Source of the DNA: JBKCHH01 sp046302855
Lineage (GTDB): Bacteria > Pseudomonadota > Alphaproteobacteria > Rickettsiales > UBA8987
DNA length: 39,751 bases
Direction of reading: 5' to 3'
Assembly: GCA_046302855.1 (NCBI GenBank)
Contig: JBKCHH010000088.1
Span: 1 to 39,751, forward strand
The notes below the pieces were generated by a model, which made no database searches, was not told the origin of the DNA, and was given only the letters and a program-made list of their open reading frames with translations. Below, one piece after another: positions 25,709 to 34,607 of the stretch (position 1 is its first letter; every line of letters begins with the position of its first letter). Both the position numbers and the translations under genes were made by a program.

Positions 25709-27115
25709 ATGAATAAAACCTTTCAACAAATCCTAGCCCTATTTACTCTATTTATTTTAGTTGGTTTTAATCAACCAGCTATTGCCCAAACTAGTAAAGA
25801 AGATGGCGAAAAACTGCAAGTTTCAGAAGATGTAAAAAAGGATAAAAAAGATGCCAAAAAAGAAGGCAGGCTACCGCAAGAAGAGGTCTATAAATTATTA
25901 GAAAGGTTCGGCAAGGCATTTGATACTATTAGAGAAGAATATGTGGAAGAGCCATCTGATAAAGAGCTAATAGAGGCTGCCATTAATGGCATGTTGCAAT
26001 ATCTAGACCCGCATTCAACCTATTTAAACAAAGAAAGTTTTAACGAGGTGCAACTACAAACCAAAGGTGAGTTTGGTGGGCTTGGTATTGAAGTTACTAT
26101 AAAAGATGGCTTGGTTTATGTGATTTCACCCATAGATGATACTCCTGCCTTTAAAGCGGGCTTAAAATCAGGTGATTACATAAGCAATCTAGATGGCAAA
26201 AGTGTGTTTGGTATGACCATTAAAGACGCAGTTTCTATAATGCGTGGCAAGCCAGGTAGCAAAATAACCATTACCGTTTATAGAAAAGAGGCGGGTGAGC
26301 CTTTCGATGTAACCATAACTAGAGATGTAATAAAAATCCAATCAGTTAAAACAGAAACTTACGACGATATAGGCTATATAAGAGTATCTAGCTTTTCAGA
26401 AAATACCTCTGCCACCCTTGAAAAGGCAATTAAAAAGCTAAAAAAAGATATAGGACCAAAATTAAAGGGCTTTGTGCTTGATTTAAGAAATAATCCGGGT
26501 GGTTTGCTAAACCAAGCGATAGAGGTGAGTGATACCTTTTTAGATAAGGGTGAAATTGTTTCTACGCGTGGAAGAACGCCAAATTCTATAAAAAGATTTA
26601 ACGCCAGTAAGGGCGATTTAGTTGATAATCTACCAATAGTTGTTTTAATAAATAATGGTTCGGCTTCAGCCTCTGAAATAGTGGCCGGCGCTTTAAAAGA
26701 CCATGGCAGGGCAATTATTGCCGGAACTCAATCCTTTGGTAAGGGTTCAGTGCAAACCATTAGCCCGCTCAGTAACGATACAGCTATGAAGCTAACCACC
26801 TCTAGATACTATACTCCATCTGGAATTTCTATTCAGGCGGAAGGTATTAAGCCAGATATTATAATAAACCCTGCCAAACTAGAGTTTGAAAAGGCTCAAA
26901 AAAGCAATGTTGAAGCAAGCCTTGTTGGTCATTTAGAAAATAAAAACTCTGGCAAACCAGAAGAGGGTATTAATCTAGAAAAACTAGGCATCAAACCAGA
27001 AGGAAACAAAAATGTAATAGAAGAGTTGTATAAAAAAGATTATCAAATTGCTCGTGCGGTAGAGATTTTAAAATCTCTAGATGTTTTCAAAAGAAACATC
27101 AGCAATAATAATTAG
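25709..27115 (+). CDS. ctpA: C-terminal processing peptidase CtpA (S41 family)
   Basis: Periplasmic serine/lysine-dyad protease that trims or degrades envelope proteins from the C-terminus. Signal peptide ends near residue 26 (PAIAQ). PDZ domain ~115-200 (GEFGGLGIEVTIKDG, GLKSGDYISNLDG). Catalytic Ser320 in NNGSASASE and Lys345 in SFGKGSVQT have the 25-residue spacing of CtpB-type enzymes. Length is 468 residues. Upstream, TATAAT at 25662-25667 is a good -10 box but lacks a strong -35. TCAGGTAG lies at 25689-25696, similar to the sequence before rlpA and lemA. The EAL gene follows after 17 bp. Confidence 0.95.
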   Translation: MNKTFQQILALFTLFILVGFNQPAIAQTSKEDGEKLQVSEDVKKDKKDAKKEGRLPQEEVYKLLERFGKAFDTIREEYVEEPSDKELIEAAINGMLQYLDPHSTYLNKESFNEVQLQTKGEFGGLGIEVTIKDGLVYVISPIDDTPAFKAGLKSGDYISNLDGKSVFGMTIKDAVSIMRGKPGSKITITVYRKEAGEPFDVTITRDVIKIQSVKTETYDDIGYIRVSSFSENTSATLEKAIKKLKKDIGPKLKGFVLDLRNNPGGLLNQAIEVSDTFLDKGEIVSTRGRTPNSIKRFNASKGDLVDNLPIVVLINNGSASASEIVAGALKDHGRAIIAGTQSFGKGSVQTISPLSNDTAMKLTTSRYYTPSGISIQAEGIKPDIIINPAKLEFEKAQKSNVEASLVGHLENKNSGKPEEGINLEKLGIKPEGNKNVIEELYKKDYQIARAVEILKSLDVFKRNISNNN

Positions 27116-27132
27116 TTAATATTATTCATCAT

Positions 27133-28737
27133 ATGAAGAATTTGTCTAAAATTCTTTTTGATAATCTAAGTTCAATAGATGAGATTATTTATGCTATCGA
27201 TTTAACAAGTGATTCAGTAGAATTTATAGGCGATATTGATGGCGTTATTAAAAAAGCAAAAATAAAAAGCCCCTGTTCTTTGGCTAATTTTGCTAAAATC
27301 TTTGCCTTAAAAGATGCTGAGAAATTTTTGCATCCGATTGATAAAAAAACCTCTAAATATTTAAGAAATTTAAAGCTAGTGAATGAAAATTTGCTAGTCA
27401 AAGATGAAGGGGCTGTAATAAAGCAGGCAAAAAATAGCATAGTTATTGGTTGCTTACAAAAAACTGGCAAGGAGGTTTTAAATTTAGATAGTATCACCCC
27501 TGAATTTGATGAATATAGCCCCGGTTTTTATTCCCACCTAAACCAGTTGTTTGATAGTAAAAAAAAGGCACAGAATCTAGTTCTAAGAGTTCATTTCACC
27601 AACCTTGTTTTGCTAACTAGGTTGTATTCTAAAACCATTACTGAAAATATCGTTCAAGATTTTTCTAACCAAATAACTAAACTGCTGCCCAAAACCGCCA
27701 AACTATTTCGCACCTCTATTGATACTATTAGCCTTATTATTCCAGATACAAAGGAGGGCAAAAATATAGCCGAAGAACTAAGCCAAAATATCCATAATAT
27801 TGCTAATAATTTCCATTTTCCTAATACTGATAGATTTTTGCACCTAAATGTTTTGGTGGGGCATAGCTTTTTCCCTCTAGAGTTTAAAACTACGCAAGAT
27901 GTTTTGGTAGAGCTTTATCTTGCCTGCCACAAGTCTTTAATCTATAAGCCAAACAACGGCTTAATAGTTGAAACAAAAAACTTTATAGAGAAAGAAAAGC
28001 AAGATTTGGATAATCTACACATTCTTGAAAAGGCATATTTTGATAGAAAACTATCGCTTGTTTATCAACCCATAGTTAGCACAAAAACTGGTCAAATAGC
28101 CCATTATGAGGCTTTACTTAGGTATAGAGAAGGTGGCATGTTAAAATCAGTGGGCCTATTAATTCCAACAGCTGAAAAATTTGGCAGAATTAACAAGATA
28201 GATATTTATGTTTTAGAAAAGGTAATAGAAGAGCTTGGTAAAGATAATGCCCCAGTGTTATCATTCAATGTAAGCAATGTTACGACTGATGACCCTATTT
28301 GGATAAAAACTATTCAAAAGCACCTGCATCGCAATCAAAATCTTGCAAAAAAACTAATGATAGAAATTACGGAAACGGCAGCTCAGAGAGATTTGCGACA
28401 AACTGCCTATTTTATAGCCTCTATGCAAGCCCTTGGTTGCAAGGTGGCATTAGATGATTTTGGCACAGGCTACACCTCTTTCCATCAACTAAAATACCTA
28501 TCGCTTGATGTGGTAAAAATAGATGGTATCTATATTAGAAATCTAAAAGAAAACACCGAAAACTACCTATTTATAAAGACTTTACTTGATTTTAGTAAAT
28601 CTTATGGTTTAGAGACGGTGGCCGAATTTGTGGAATCTGGTGAAGTAGCTAAAATTCTAATGAGTTTAGGGGTAGATTATCTACAGGGCTATTTTTTTGG
28701 CAAGCCCGAACCAATGCAATATGCTAAACCCATATAA
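27133..28737 (+). CDS. EAL-domain c-di-GMP phosphodiesterase with degenerate GGDEF-like region
   Basis: 534 residues. The C-terminal EAL domain (~300-530) keeps all residues expected for c-di-GMP hydrolysis: Glu326 (YEALLR), Asn379 (FNVSN), Glu411 (EITET), Asp441/Asp442 (DDFGTGYTSF), Lys462 (KIDG), Glu498 (AEFVES) and Gln518 (QGYFFGKP). It is therefore probably active. Residues ~130-285 look like a GGDEF fold in which the signature loop is lost (TSIDTISLIIP at that place). Residues 1-115 are of unknown type and might be PAS-like. No membrane segment is seen. It follows ctpA by 17 bp and precedes secB by 17 bp. Switching from sessile to motile behaviour, perhaps pilus-related, is a plausible output, but that is inference. 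Confidence 0.9.
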   Translation: MKNLSKILFDNLSSIDEIIYAIDLTSDSVEFIGDIDGVIKKAKIKSPCSLANFAKIFALKDAEKFLHPIDKKTSKYLRNLKLVNENLLVKDEGAVIKQAKNSIVIGCLQKTGKEVLNLDSITPEFDEYSPGFYSHLNQLFDSKKKAQNLVLRVHFTNLVLLTRLYSKTITENIVQDFSNQITKLLPKTAKLFRTSIDTISLIIPDTKEGKNIAEELSQNIHNIANNFHFPNTDRFLHLNVLVGHSFFPLEFKTTQDVLVELYLACHKSLIYKPNNGLIVETKNFIEKEKQDLDNLHILEKAYFDRKLSLVYQPIVSTKTGQIAHYEALLRYREGGMLKSVGLLIPTAEKFGRINKIDIYVLEKVIEELGKDNAPVLSFNVSNVTTDDPIWIKTIQKHLHRNQNLAKKLMIEITETAAQRDLRQTAYFIASMQALGCKVALDDFGTGYTSFHQLKYLSLDVVKIDGIYIRNLKENTENYLFIKTLLDFSKSYGLETVAEFVESGEVAKILMSLGVDYLQGYFFGKPEPMQYAKPI

Positions 28738-28754
28738 AAAACTATATAAAAACT

Positions 28755-29228
28755 ATGGAAAAAACAGTTAGGTTAATTAATCAATATTTAAAAGATTTAT
28801 CTTTTGAAAATCCAAAATTCCCACACAAACCAAAGCTAGATAAGGTTCCAAATATTAATGTGCAAATTAATGTTGAGGCGAGAAAAATAGAGCTAGACCA
28901 TTACGAAGTGGTAATTCAAGGTGCAATAGAAGCAAAAATAAAAAATGGTGAGGAAGAAAGCAAATATTTCCACATAGAACTATATTATGGTGGCTTGTTT
29001 TTAATAAAAAACATTGCCGAAGAAGAGCTGGAGCCATTACTTTTAATCTACTGCCCCAACATTCTTTTCCCATATTTTAGAAGAATAGTTTCAGATATTA
29101 CAAGGGATGGTGGCTTAAACCCTCTAATGCTGGAACCTATAGACTTTGCCCTTTTGTATCAAAGCAAAAAACAGCTGCTGCAAAGAAAAAGCCAAGAGAT
29201 TCATGATACAAATCAACAGTTAAACTAG
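28755..29228 (+). CDS. secB: Protein-export chaperone SecB
   Basis: Tetrameric cytosolic chaperone that keeps preproteins unfolded and hands them to SecA. VPNINVQINVEARK and HYEVVIQGAIEAKI match the substrate-groove strands. YFHIELYYGGLFLIKN and the diagnostic block CPNILFPYFRRIVSDITRDG with PLMLEPIDFALLY follow. Length is 157 residues, usual for Alphaproteobacteria. The stop overlaps the convergent def stop by 4 bp. Co-location with ctpA and close to skp gives a small export and envelope-quality group. Confidence 0.95.
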   Translation: MEKTVRLINQYLKDLSFENPKFPHKPKLDKVPNINVQINVEARKIELDHYEVVIQGAIEAKIKNGEEESKYFHIELYYGGLFLIKNIAEEELEPLLLIYCPNILFPYFRRIVSDITRDGGLNPLMLEPIDFALLYQSKKQLLQRKSQEIHDTNQQLN

Positions 29229-29761
29229 TCTTTACTTAGTTTTTTCATCTTCTTTAAAATAATATCTCTTTTTAATTTGCTAATTCTATCAACAAAGGTA
29301 ATGCCGTTTAAATGGTCAATCTCGTGCTGAATACAGGTAGAAAGCAGTTCGTCTGCCTCTAAAAGTTGCTCCTTGCCATCAAAATCAAGGTATCTAACCT
29401 TTACTATTTTCGGGCGAATAACTTCAGAATACTGACCTGGAAAAGATAAACAACCCTCATTAAAAACACTTTCCTCAGCGGAACATTTTATTATTTCTGG
29501 GTTTACCACAAAAAATGGTTTTCTGCTCTTATCGTGCTTTTTCGTTTCCTCATATCTATCTGAACCGTAATTTAAATCCATTACCAAAATTCTTTTATGA
29601 ACGGCAACCTGCACGGCAGCTAAGCCAATACCACCTTCTGCATACATGGTTTCAACCATATTTAACATAAATTCCCTTATTTCATCATTTACCTTTTCTA
29701 CTGGCAAAGATTTTACTTTAAGGCGAGGGTCAGGTGATTTTATAATGGTGAGTAAAGCCAT
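29225..29761 (-). CDS. def: Peptide deformylase
   Basis: Removes the formyl group from the initiator Met of new proteins. The three family motifs are present: GGIGLAAVQ (43-51), EGCLSFPG (102-109) with metal ligand Cys104, and QHEIDH (145-150) with His146, Glu147 and His150. At 178 residues it is full length. fmt, which usually follows def, is not here; instead def converges on secB and diverges from nfu with a 73-bp gap. Confidence 0.96.
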   Translation of the reverse strand: MALLTIIKSPDPRLKVKSLPVEKVNDEIREFMLNMVETMYAEGGIGLAAVQVAVHKRILVMDLNYGSDRYEETKKHDKSRKPFFVVNPEIIKCSAEESVFNEGCLSFPGQYSEVIRPKIVKVRYLDFDGKEQLLEADELLSTCIQHEIDHLNGITFVDRISKLKRDIILKKMKKLSKD

Positions 29762-29834
29762 CTTGTATATATTTTAAGTAGCTATTATATATCAAAATAA
29801 TAACAAATTCAATAAGACCTCTAAACTTGTATTT

Positions 29835-30416
29835 ATGTTTATTCAAACAGAAGAAACGCCAAACCCCAGAACGCTAAAATTTATCCCCGGTAAAACCGTA
29901 ATGGAAAGTGGCACTATAACATTTGCGGATGTTGAAGATGCTAAACAATCGCCGCTTGCCGAAAATATCTTTTCCATAAAAAATGTTGAGGGGGTGTTTT
30001 TTGGTAGCGATTTTATAACGGTAACTAAATCTGCCAAGGCTAAGTGGGAAACTCTAAAGCCCCAAATTCTAGCCACCATTATGGAATATTTTGTAGCAGG
30101 TATCCCTTTATTTCGTAGCGAAATGCACAATAAGATAGAAAAAATTGAATATGATGAAAACGACCCAATAATTAAAGACATTATAACCATGCTAGAAACT
30201 AGGGTTCGCCCAGCGGTAGCAAGTGATGGTGGCGACATTTTATTTAAAAACTTTAAAGATGGAATTGTATATTTAGAACTGCACGGTTCTTGTAGCGGTT
30301 GCCCTAGTTCTACTGCTACTTTAAAAAATGGCATTGAATCTATGCTAAAACATTATATCCCTGAAGTTATATCAGTTGAAGCCGTAAATGGCACAAATTC
30401 ACTTGAGGATTTATAA
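29835..30416 (+). CDS. nfuA: Nfu/NifU-type Fe-S cluster scaffold or carrier protein
   Basis: Carrier that delivers Fe-S clusters to apo-enzymes. The N-terminal Nfu_N domain (1-88) begins MFIQTEETPNPRTLKFIPG, the form found in alphaproteobacterial and mitochondrial NFU1 proteins. The C-terminal NifU-like domain (~108-190) has VRPAVASDGGDI and the cluster-binding pair Cys153/Cys156 in GSCSGCPSS. Length is 193 residues. It is followed after 3 bp by the SDR gene, probably as one transcript. The symbol is by analogy: this is the NFU1-like architecture rather than E. coli NfuA, whose N-domain is different. Confidence 0.9.
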   Translation: MFIQTEETPNPRTLKFIPGKTVMESGTITFADVEDAKQSPLAENIFSIKNVEGVFFGSDFITVTKSAKAKWETLKPQILATIMEYFVAGIPLFRSEMHNKIEKIEYDENDPIIKDIITMLETRVRPAVASDGGDILFKNFKDGIVYLELHGSCSGCPSSTATLKNGIESMLKHYIPEVISVEAVNGTNSLEDL

Positions 30417-30419
30417 ACC

Positions 30420-31202
30420 ATGCCAACTCTACTTGCTGATAAAAGAATATGGCTAATAGGTGCTAGCGAAGGGATAGGCGAGGCGCTTGCAAAAAAGCTA
30501 GTATTTACCAAAAAGGCAAAGGTTATAATTTCTGCTAGAAATGAAGAAAAGCTAAATAAACTACATAAAGAGCTTTCCCCCAACCACAGCCTTGTTGCAC
30601 CTCTCGATGTAAAAGATTATGAATCCATCAAAAAAGCCTACCTTTCTATAAAAGATGCTTGGGGTGGGGTTGATATTGTTATCTATAATGCTGGCATGTC
30701 TGGATTAAAAAAATATCGCAAATTTGTGCTTTCAGAGGCTTTAGAAACTCTAGATGTTAATCTGCTTGGTGCCTTTAGAGCCTTATCTTTGCCAGTAAAA
30801 GATTTTGTTGATGAAAAAAGGGGTCATATAGTTTTAGTTGGTTCAGTAGCAGGATACGGCGGTTTACCAGCAAGCACAGCTTATGGGGCAAGCAAGGCTG
30901 GGGTTATTCATATGGCGGAAGGCTTAAGGCTAGATTTAACTCCAATTGGCGTAAAGGTTCAGGTAGTAAACCCCGGTTTTGTAGAAACAAGGCTAACTAA
31001 GGTAAATGATTTTGAAATGCCAGCCCTAATTTCTGCAGAAAAGGCGGCTGATTATATTATAAAGGGAATAAAGGCAGATAAATTTGAAATTCACTTTCCC
31101 AAAAAATTTACCCTTTTACTAAAGTTTTTGCAACTTTTACCCTATTCTTTATATTTTAAAGCCATCCGCTCGCAAACAAAAAATCTTAAATATTTCGATT
31201 AG
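30420..31202 (+). CDS. Short-chain dehydrogenase/reductase (classical SDR)
   Basis: 260 residues. NAD(P)-binding motif GASEGIGEAL (14-23), DV (63-64), NAG (90-92), catalytic Ser142 and YxxxK at Tyr155/Lys159 (YGASKAG). After the PG motif (VNPGFVETRLT) the C-terminus lacks a usual SDR tail. It instead carries a hydrophobic/basic stretch (KKFTLLLKFLQLLPYSLYFK) that could touch the membrane. Substrate cannot be told from sequence. Starts 3 bp after nfu; its end overlaps aroA by 17 bp tail to tail. Confidence 0.9.
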   Translation: MPTLLADKRIWLIGASEGIGEALAKKLVFTKKAKVIISARNEEKLNKLHKELSPNHSLVAPLDVKDYESIKKAYLSIKDAWGGVDIVIYNAGMSGLKKYRKFVLSEALETLDVNLLGAFRALSLPVKDFVDEKRGHIVLVGSVAGYGGLPASTAYGASKAGVIHMAEGLRLDLTPIGVKVQVVNPGFVETRLTKVNDFEMPALISAEKAADYIIKGIKADKFEIHFPKKFTLLLKFLQLLPYSLYFKAIRSQTKNLKYFD

Positions 31203-32496
31203 TAAAGTAATCAAAAAAATTGGGGAAGGAAGTAGCAATCATACTAGTATCATCTATTGTAATTGGGTTTTTAGAGGCTAAGCCCATTATATAAAAGCTC
31301 ATGGCAATGCGGTGATCTAAATGAGTTTGTACCTTGCCACCACCTATTACTTCGCCACCCCTTACTATTAAATTATCCCCCTCAATACTTGCCTTAACCC
31401 CATTTGCTATTAAGCCATCATAAATTGCCAGTAATCTATCAGATTCCTTAACGCGAAGCTCTTCAAGACCTAGCATTTTTGTTTCCCCCTTAGCAAAAGA
31501 GGCTACCACTGCAAGAATTGGATATTCATCTATCATACTAGGCGCCTTTTGCTTTGAAACAGTAATGCCTTTTAAGTTTGGTGAGTAGAAAACTTCAATA
31601 TCTGCCACCTCTTCACCTAGCATTTTTCTTTTTCGTAAGAAGTTAATTTTTGCCCCCATTTCAATTAGGGTATGGTAAAAGCCAATTCTTAAAGGGTTAA
31701 TGCAAACATCCTTTAAAACTATATGGGAATTAGGAATTATTAAACTGCTAGCTGCCAAAAATGCAGCCGAAGATGGGTCTGCTGGAATGGTAATTTCTGC
31801 CTCACCATTTTTGTGGGCAAGGTAGGGTCTTCCCTTTAATGATATATTTTCGCCACTTACATCAATTTCTGCCCCAAAAAACTCAAGCATTCTTTCCGTA
31901 TGGTCTCTAGTTGGAATTTTTTCAACCACGGTTGTAATCCCTGCCGTATTTAACCCTGCTAACAAAATGGCTGATTTTACTTGAGCAGAGGCAACCTCAG
32001 GAGTGTGAGTTATGGGCAGGGTATTAGAAGTGCCATGCACTGTAATTGGCAAACGATCTTCCTTTATTAAATAGCTAAAATTTACCCCCATATTCTGTAA
32101 ATGTTTAGTTACCCTTTTCATTGGGCGATTTTTTAAAGACTCATCGCCAGTAATGGTAGTATTAAAATCATAAGAGGAAACCAAGCCCATTAGCAACCTT
32201 GCCCCTGTGCCAGAATTGCCCATATCTATAATATCCTTCGCTTTACTTAAACCCCCCACCCCTACCCCATCTACTGTAAACCTTTGTCTATTAGAATCAT
32301 CAATATCGACCCCTAGTTGCTTTAACGCTTTTGCCGTATTTAGCACATCTTCACCCAGTAAAATTTCGTTGATATAGGTTCTGCCCACAATTTGAGAAGA
32401 AATAAGTAGCGAGCGATGGGAGATAGACTTATCTGATGGCACTCTAAATTCCCCCCTAAAACCGCCCTTAAAATGTTTTGAGACTATTTCTTTCAT
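31186..32496 (-). CDS. aroA: 3-phosphoshikimate 1-carboxyvinyltransferase (EPSP synthase)
   Basis: Sixth shikimate-pathway step: shikimate-3-phosphate plus PEP gives EPSP on the way to chorismate. Motifs are PSDKSISHRSLLIS, MGNSGTGARLLMG, TGDESLKNRPMKR, PADPSSAAFLAA, the catalytic region IDEYPILAVVASFAKG, ELRVKESDRL and LDHRIAMSF. Length is 436 residues. It converges with the SDR gene and diverges from the DUF2610 gene with a 49-bp gap. A complete shikimate step suggests the cell makes its own aromatic amino acids and ubiquinone ring, or at least chorismate (inference). Confidence 0.96.
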   Translation of the reverse strand: MKEIVSKHFKGGFRGEFRVPSDKSISHRSLLISSQIVGRTYINEILLGEDVLNTAKALKQLGVDIDDSNRQRFTVDGVGVGGLSKAKDIIDMGNSGTGARLLMGLVSSYDFNTTITGDESLKNRPMKRVTKHLQNMGVNFSYLIKEDRLPITVHGTSNTLPITHTPEVASAQVKSAILLAGLNTAGITTVVEKIPTRDHTERMLEFFGAEIDVSGENISLKGRPYLAHKNGEAEITIPADPSSAAFLAASSLIIPNSHIVLKDVCINPLRIGFYHTLIEMGAKINFLRKRKMLGEEVADIEVFYSPNLKGITVSKQKAPSMIDEYPILAVVASFAKGETKMLGLEELRVKESDRLLAIYDGLIANGVKASIEGDNLIVRGGEVIGGGKVQTHLDHRIAMSFYIMGLASKNPITIDDTSMIATSFPNFFDYFTNRNI

Positions 32497-32545
32497 TTAA
32501 AATTAATTTTTCTCCCTTATTATTAGCTTGGTTCATAAAAAACAA

Positions 32546-32836
32546 ATGAAAAAAATCCCCATAAAATGCACTACCCAAAATGGTGGCACGGTGGAGCATG
32601 ATATCTATATAGAAAAACCAAGGGCGGGGTCTAATCCGGTGCAGTTTCAGCAATCATTCTTATCGAAAGAAAAGGGCATAAATATTCCTAAAGATGTAAT
32701 TGAATCGCTAGCAAAACTGCTAGAAATTGCAGAAAAACACGGGGTTTCGTTTGAAGATCTGTGCGTTTACTCCATAGAGGCAGCAAAGCAACAGCAGACA
32801 GAAAAAAATAGTGAGAAGGATGAAAAATCAGTTTGA
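32546..32836 (+). CDS. DUF2610-family small protein
   Basis: 96 residues from ATG 32546; a TTG 18 bp upstream extends the frame but is less likely. The sequence KKIPIKCTTQNGG, DIYIEKPRAGSNPVQFQQSF, LSKEKGINIPKDVIESL and HGVSFEDLCVYSIEAA matches my memory of DUF2610, a small family reported mainly in Rickettsiales and relatives. Function unknown; no signal peptide or membrane segment. It overlaps the start of the ubiH-like gene (17 bp using ATG 32820), implying translational coupling. The assignment is from recall and should be checked with a profile search. Confidence 0.8.
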   Translation: MKKIPIKCTTQNGGTVEHDIYIEKPRAGSNPVQFQQSFLSKEKGINIPKDVIESLAKLLEIAEKHGVSFEDLCVYSIEAAKQQQTEKNSEKDEKSV

Positions 32837-34034
32837 TATAGTAATAATAGGTGGGGGCCTAGTTGGGCTTTCAACCATATTATCCCTTAAAGAGGTGATT
32901 TTAAACAAGCCTAGCTTTAAGGTTGCCTTAATTGAAAAGGGTAATTTTTCTAAACTAAATGCTCTAGATTATGATGGCAGAACCAGCTTTATAGGGCTTG
33001 GTTCAAAAGCCATTCTAGAAGAGTTTGCGGTGTTTAAAGAAATAGAACCAGTTGCATGCAAGGTAGAAAAAATCTTTGCCTATGAAGAAGATGGGTCTAA
33101 AAGCAAAGATAGCCTGTATTTTTCAACCCTATTTGAAGAAAAGATGGAGATGGGCTATATAGTCCACAATTCTGATCTAAGGCAAAAACTATATGAGGAA
33201 GTCAAAAAACTAGATATTACTATTTTAGAAAATACCGGCGTGGTGGATTTTGAAACATCAGAAAAAGTTGTTATTGAATTGGATAACAAAAAAACCATTA
33301 CCGCCAATCTAGTGCTTGCCTCGGATGGAAAAAAATCTTTCTTTGCAAATAAGCTAAATATTAAAAAAACCAATTATGATTATAAGCAAAAGGCAATTAT
33401 TTTTATTATAAAACATCAAAATTTTCATGAACATACGGCTATAGAAAAATTCACTAAAAGCGGGCCAATAGCAATCTTGCCCCTATCTGGTGGTTATAGT
33501 TCAGGCATTGTGTGGACAGAAGAAACCAGTAGAGCCGATGAATTAACCACACTTTCACCAAAAGAATTAGAAACCTTATTATTTCAAGAAATTGGTAATT
33601 TAAGTGGGAAGATAGAAATAATTTCAAAAATCAGCTCCTATCCATTAGAGCTTAGCTATGCAAAAGAATTTTATAAAAATAGAGTAATTTTGGTTGGGGA
33701 TTCCGCCCATGCCATCCACCCAATTGCAGGGCAGGGCTTTAATTTATCCCTAAGGGATGCTTATAAAATAGGCGGGGTAATAAAAGAGAGTTTAAAACTA
33801 GGGCTTGATTACAAAAGGGAAAGTGTATGGAGAGAATTTGAAAAGAAAAGAAGGCTAGATGTAATGTTAATGATAAAAGCCACCACTTGGCTAAACAATT
33901 TCTTCCGCAAGCAGGGGCTAGTAACTGGCAATGTTAGAAGGTATGGCCTAAAGCTATTTGATAAGATTTCCCCTTTAAAAAAACTCACCATAAAATATGC
34001 TAGTGGTGAGAGCTTGTTTAACAGAAAAATTTAG
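32820..34034 (+). CDS. FAD-dependent ubiquinone-biosynthesis hydroxylase (UbiH/UbiF/COQ6 family)
   Basis: Flavoprotein monooxygenase that hydroxylates the aromatic ring of ubiquinone precursors. FAD-binding GGGLVGLS near the N-terminus, a second motif VLASDGKKS (DG) in mid-protein, and the family signature GDSAHAIHPIAGQGFNLSLRDAY near 290. About 404 residues. I use ATG 32820; GTG 32811 is possible in the same frame. Which ring position it acts on (C1, C5 or C6) cannot be decided here, since alphaproteobacterial enzymes often have broadened regioselectivity. Overlaps the DUF2610 gene and is followed by a lipoprotein gene. Confidence 0.9.
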   Translation: MKNQFDIVIIGGGLVGLSTILSLKEVILNKPSFKVALIEKGNFSKLNALDYDGRTSFIGLGSKAILEEFAVFKEIEPVACKVEKIFAYEEDGSKSKDSLYFSTLFEEKMEMGYIVHNSDLRQKLYEEVKKLDITILENTGVVDFETSEKVVIELDNKKTITANLVLASDGKKSFFANKLNIKKTNYDYKQKAIIFIIKHQNFHEHTAIEKFTKSGPIAILPLSGGYSSGIVWTEETSRADELTTLSPKELETLLFQEIGNLSGKIEIISKISSYPLELSYAKEFYKNRVILVGDSAHAIHPIAGQGFNLSLRDAYKIGGVIKESLKLGLDYKRESVWREFEKKRRLDVMLMIKATTWLNNFFRKQGLVTGNVRRYGLKLFDKISPLKKLTIKYASGESLFNRKI

Positions 34035-34103
34035 CAAAAAATCCTATTTTACTTGTTTTAAAAAAGGAGTTATAAGAACTTTAAAGAAATAAATTTGATT
34101 CAT

Positions 34104-34598
34104 ATGCAAAAACTACTTTTATTAATTCTTTTGTTTGTTGTGTCTTGTAAAAACTTGGAAACCGAAAGAGATTATCCTATTGATACGCAAGAGAAAAATA
34201 GAAATAAATATGGTTCTTTAACCGGTGGCAAGGGTATAAGTTTGCTAGAAATTGGCGGTAACAAGAAAGATGAATTTAATGTAAATTCTGCCCTATGGCA
34301 GGCCTCTTTAGATGTGCTTGGCTTTATGCCCCTAACTCAGGCAGATAAACAAAGTGGCGTAATTATTACTGATTGGTATGAAGATGCCGATGCTAAGGGC
34401 GAAAAGTTTAAAATAAACGCTATAGTTTCCCCCGGTGAACTTTCTGCCAATTCCATTAAAATTACCATGTTTAAACAGGCTAGAGACAAAAAAGGAAATT
34501 GGAAATCAGTCGCTGTGTCTGAAAAGCTAATTACCTCCTTTGAAGATAAGATTTTAGCAAGGGCTAGGGAGCTAAGAGTTAGGGCGGGCGGTGAGTAA
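34104..34598 (+). CDS. DUF3576-family lipoprotein
   Basis: 164 residues from ATG 34104; a TTG 9 bp upstream is an alternative. Lipobox FVVSC puts the lipidated residue at Cys15. The DUF3576 core is clear: NSALWQASLDVLGFMPLTQAD, GVIITDWYEDADAKGEKFKINAIV, ANSIKITMFKQ and the terminal ILARARELR. This family is typical of Alphaproteobacteria; its function is unknown. It converges with birA. GTGAGT (34591-34596) and ACTCAC (34611-34616) flank both stop codons and could form a weak shared 3' hairpin. Confidence 0.88.
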   Translation: MQKLLLLILLFVVSCKNLETERDYPIDTQEKNRNKYGSLTGGKGISLLEIGGNKKDEFNVNSALWQASLDVLGFMPLTQADKQSGVIITDWYEDADAKGEKFKINAIVSPGELSANSIKITMFKQARDKKGNWKSVAVSEKLITSFEDKILARARELRVRAGGE

Positions 34599-34607
34599 AA
34601 ATTTTGC

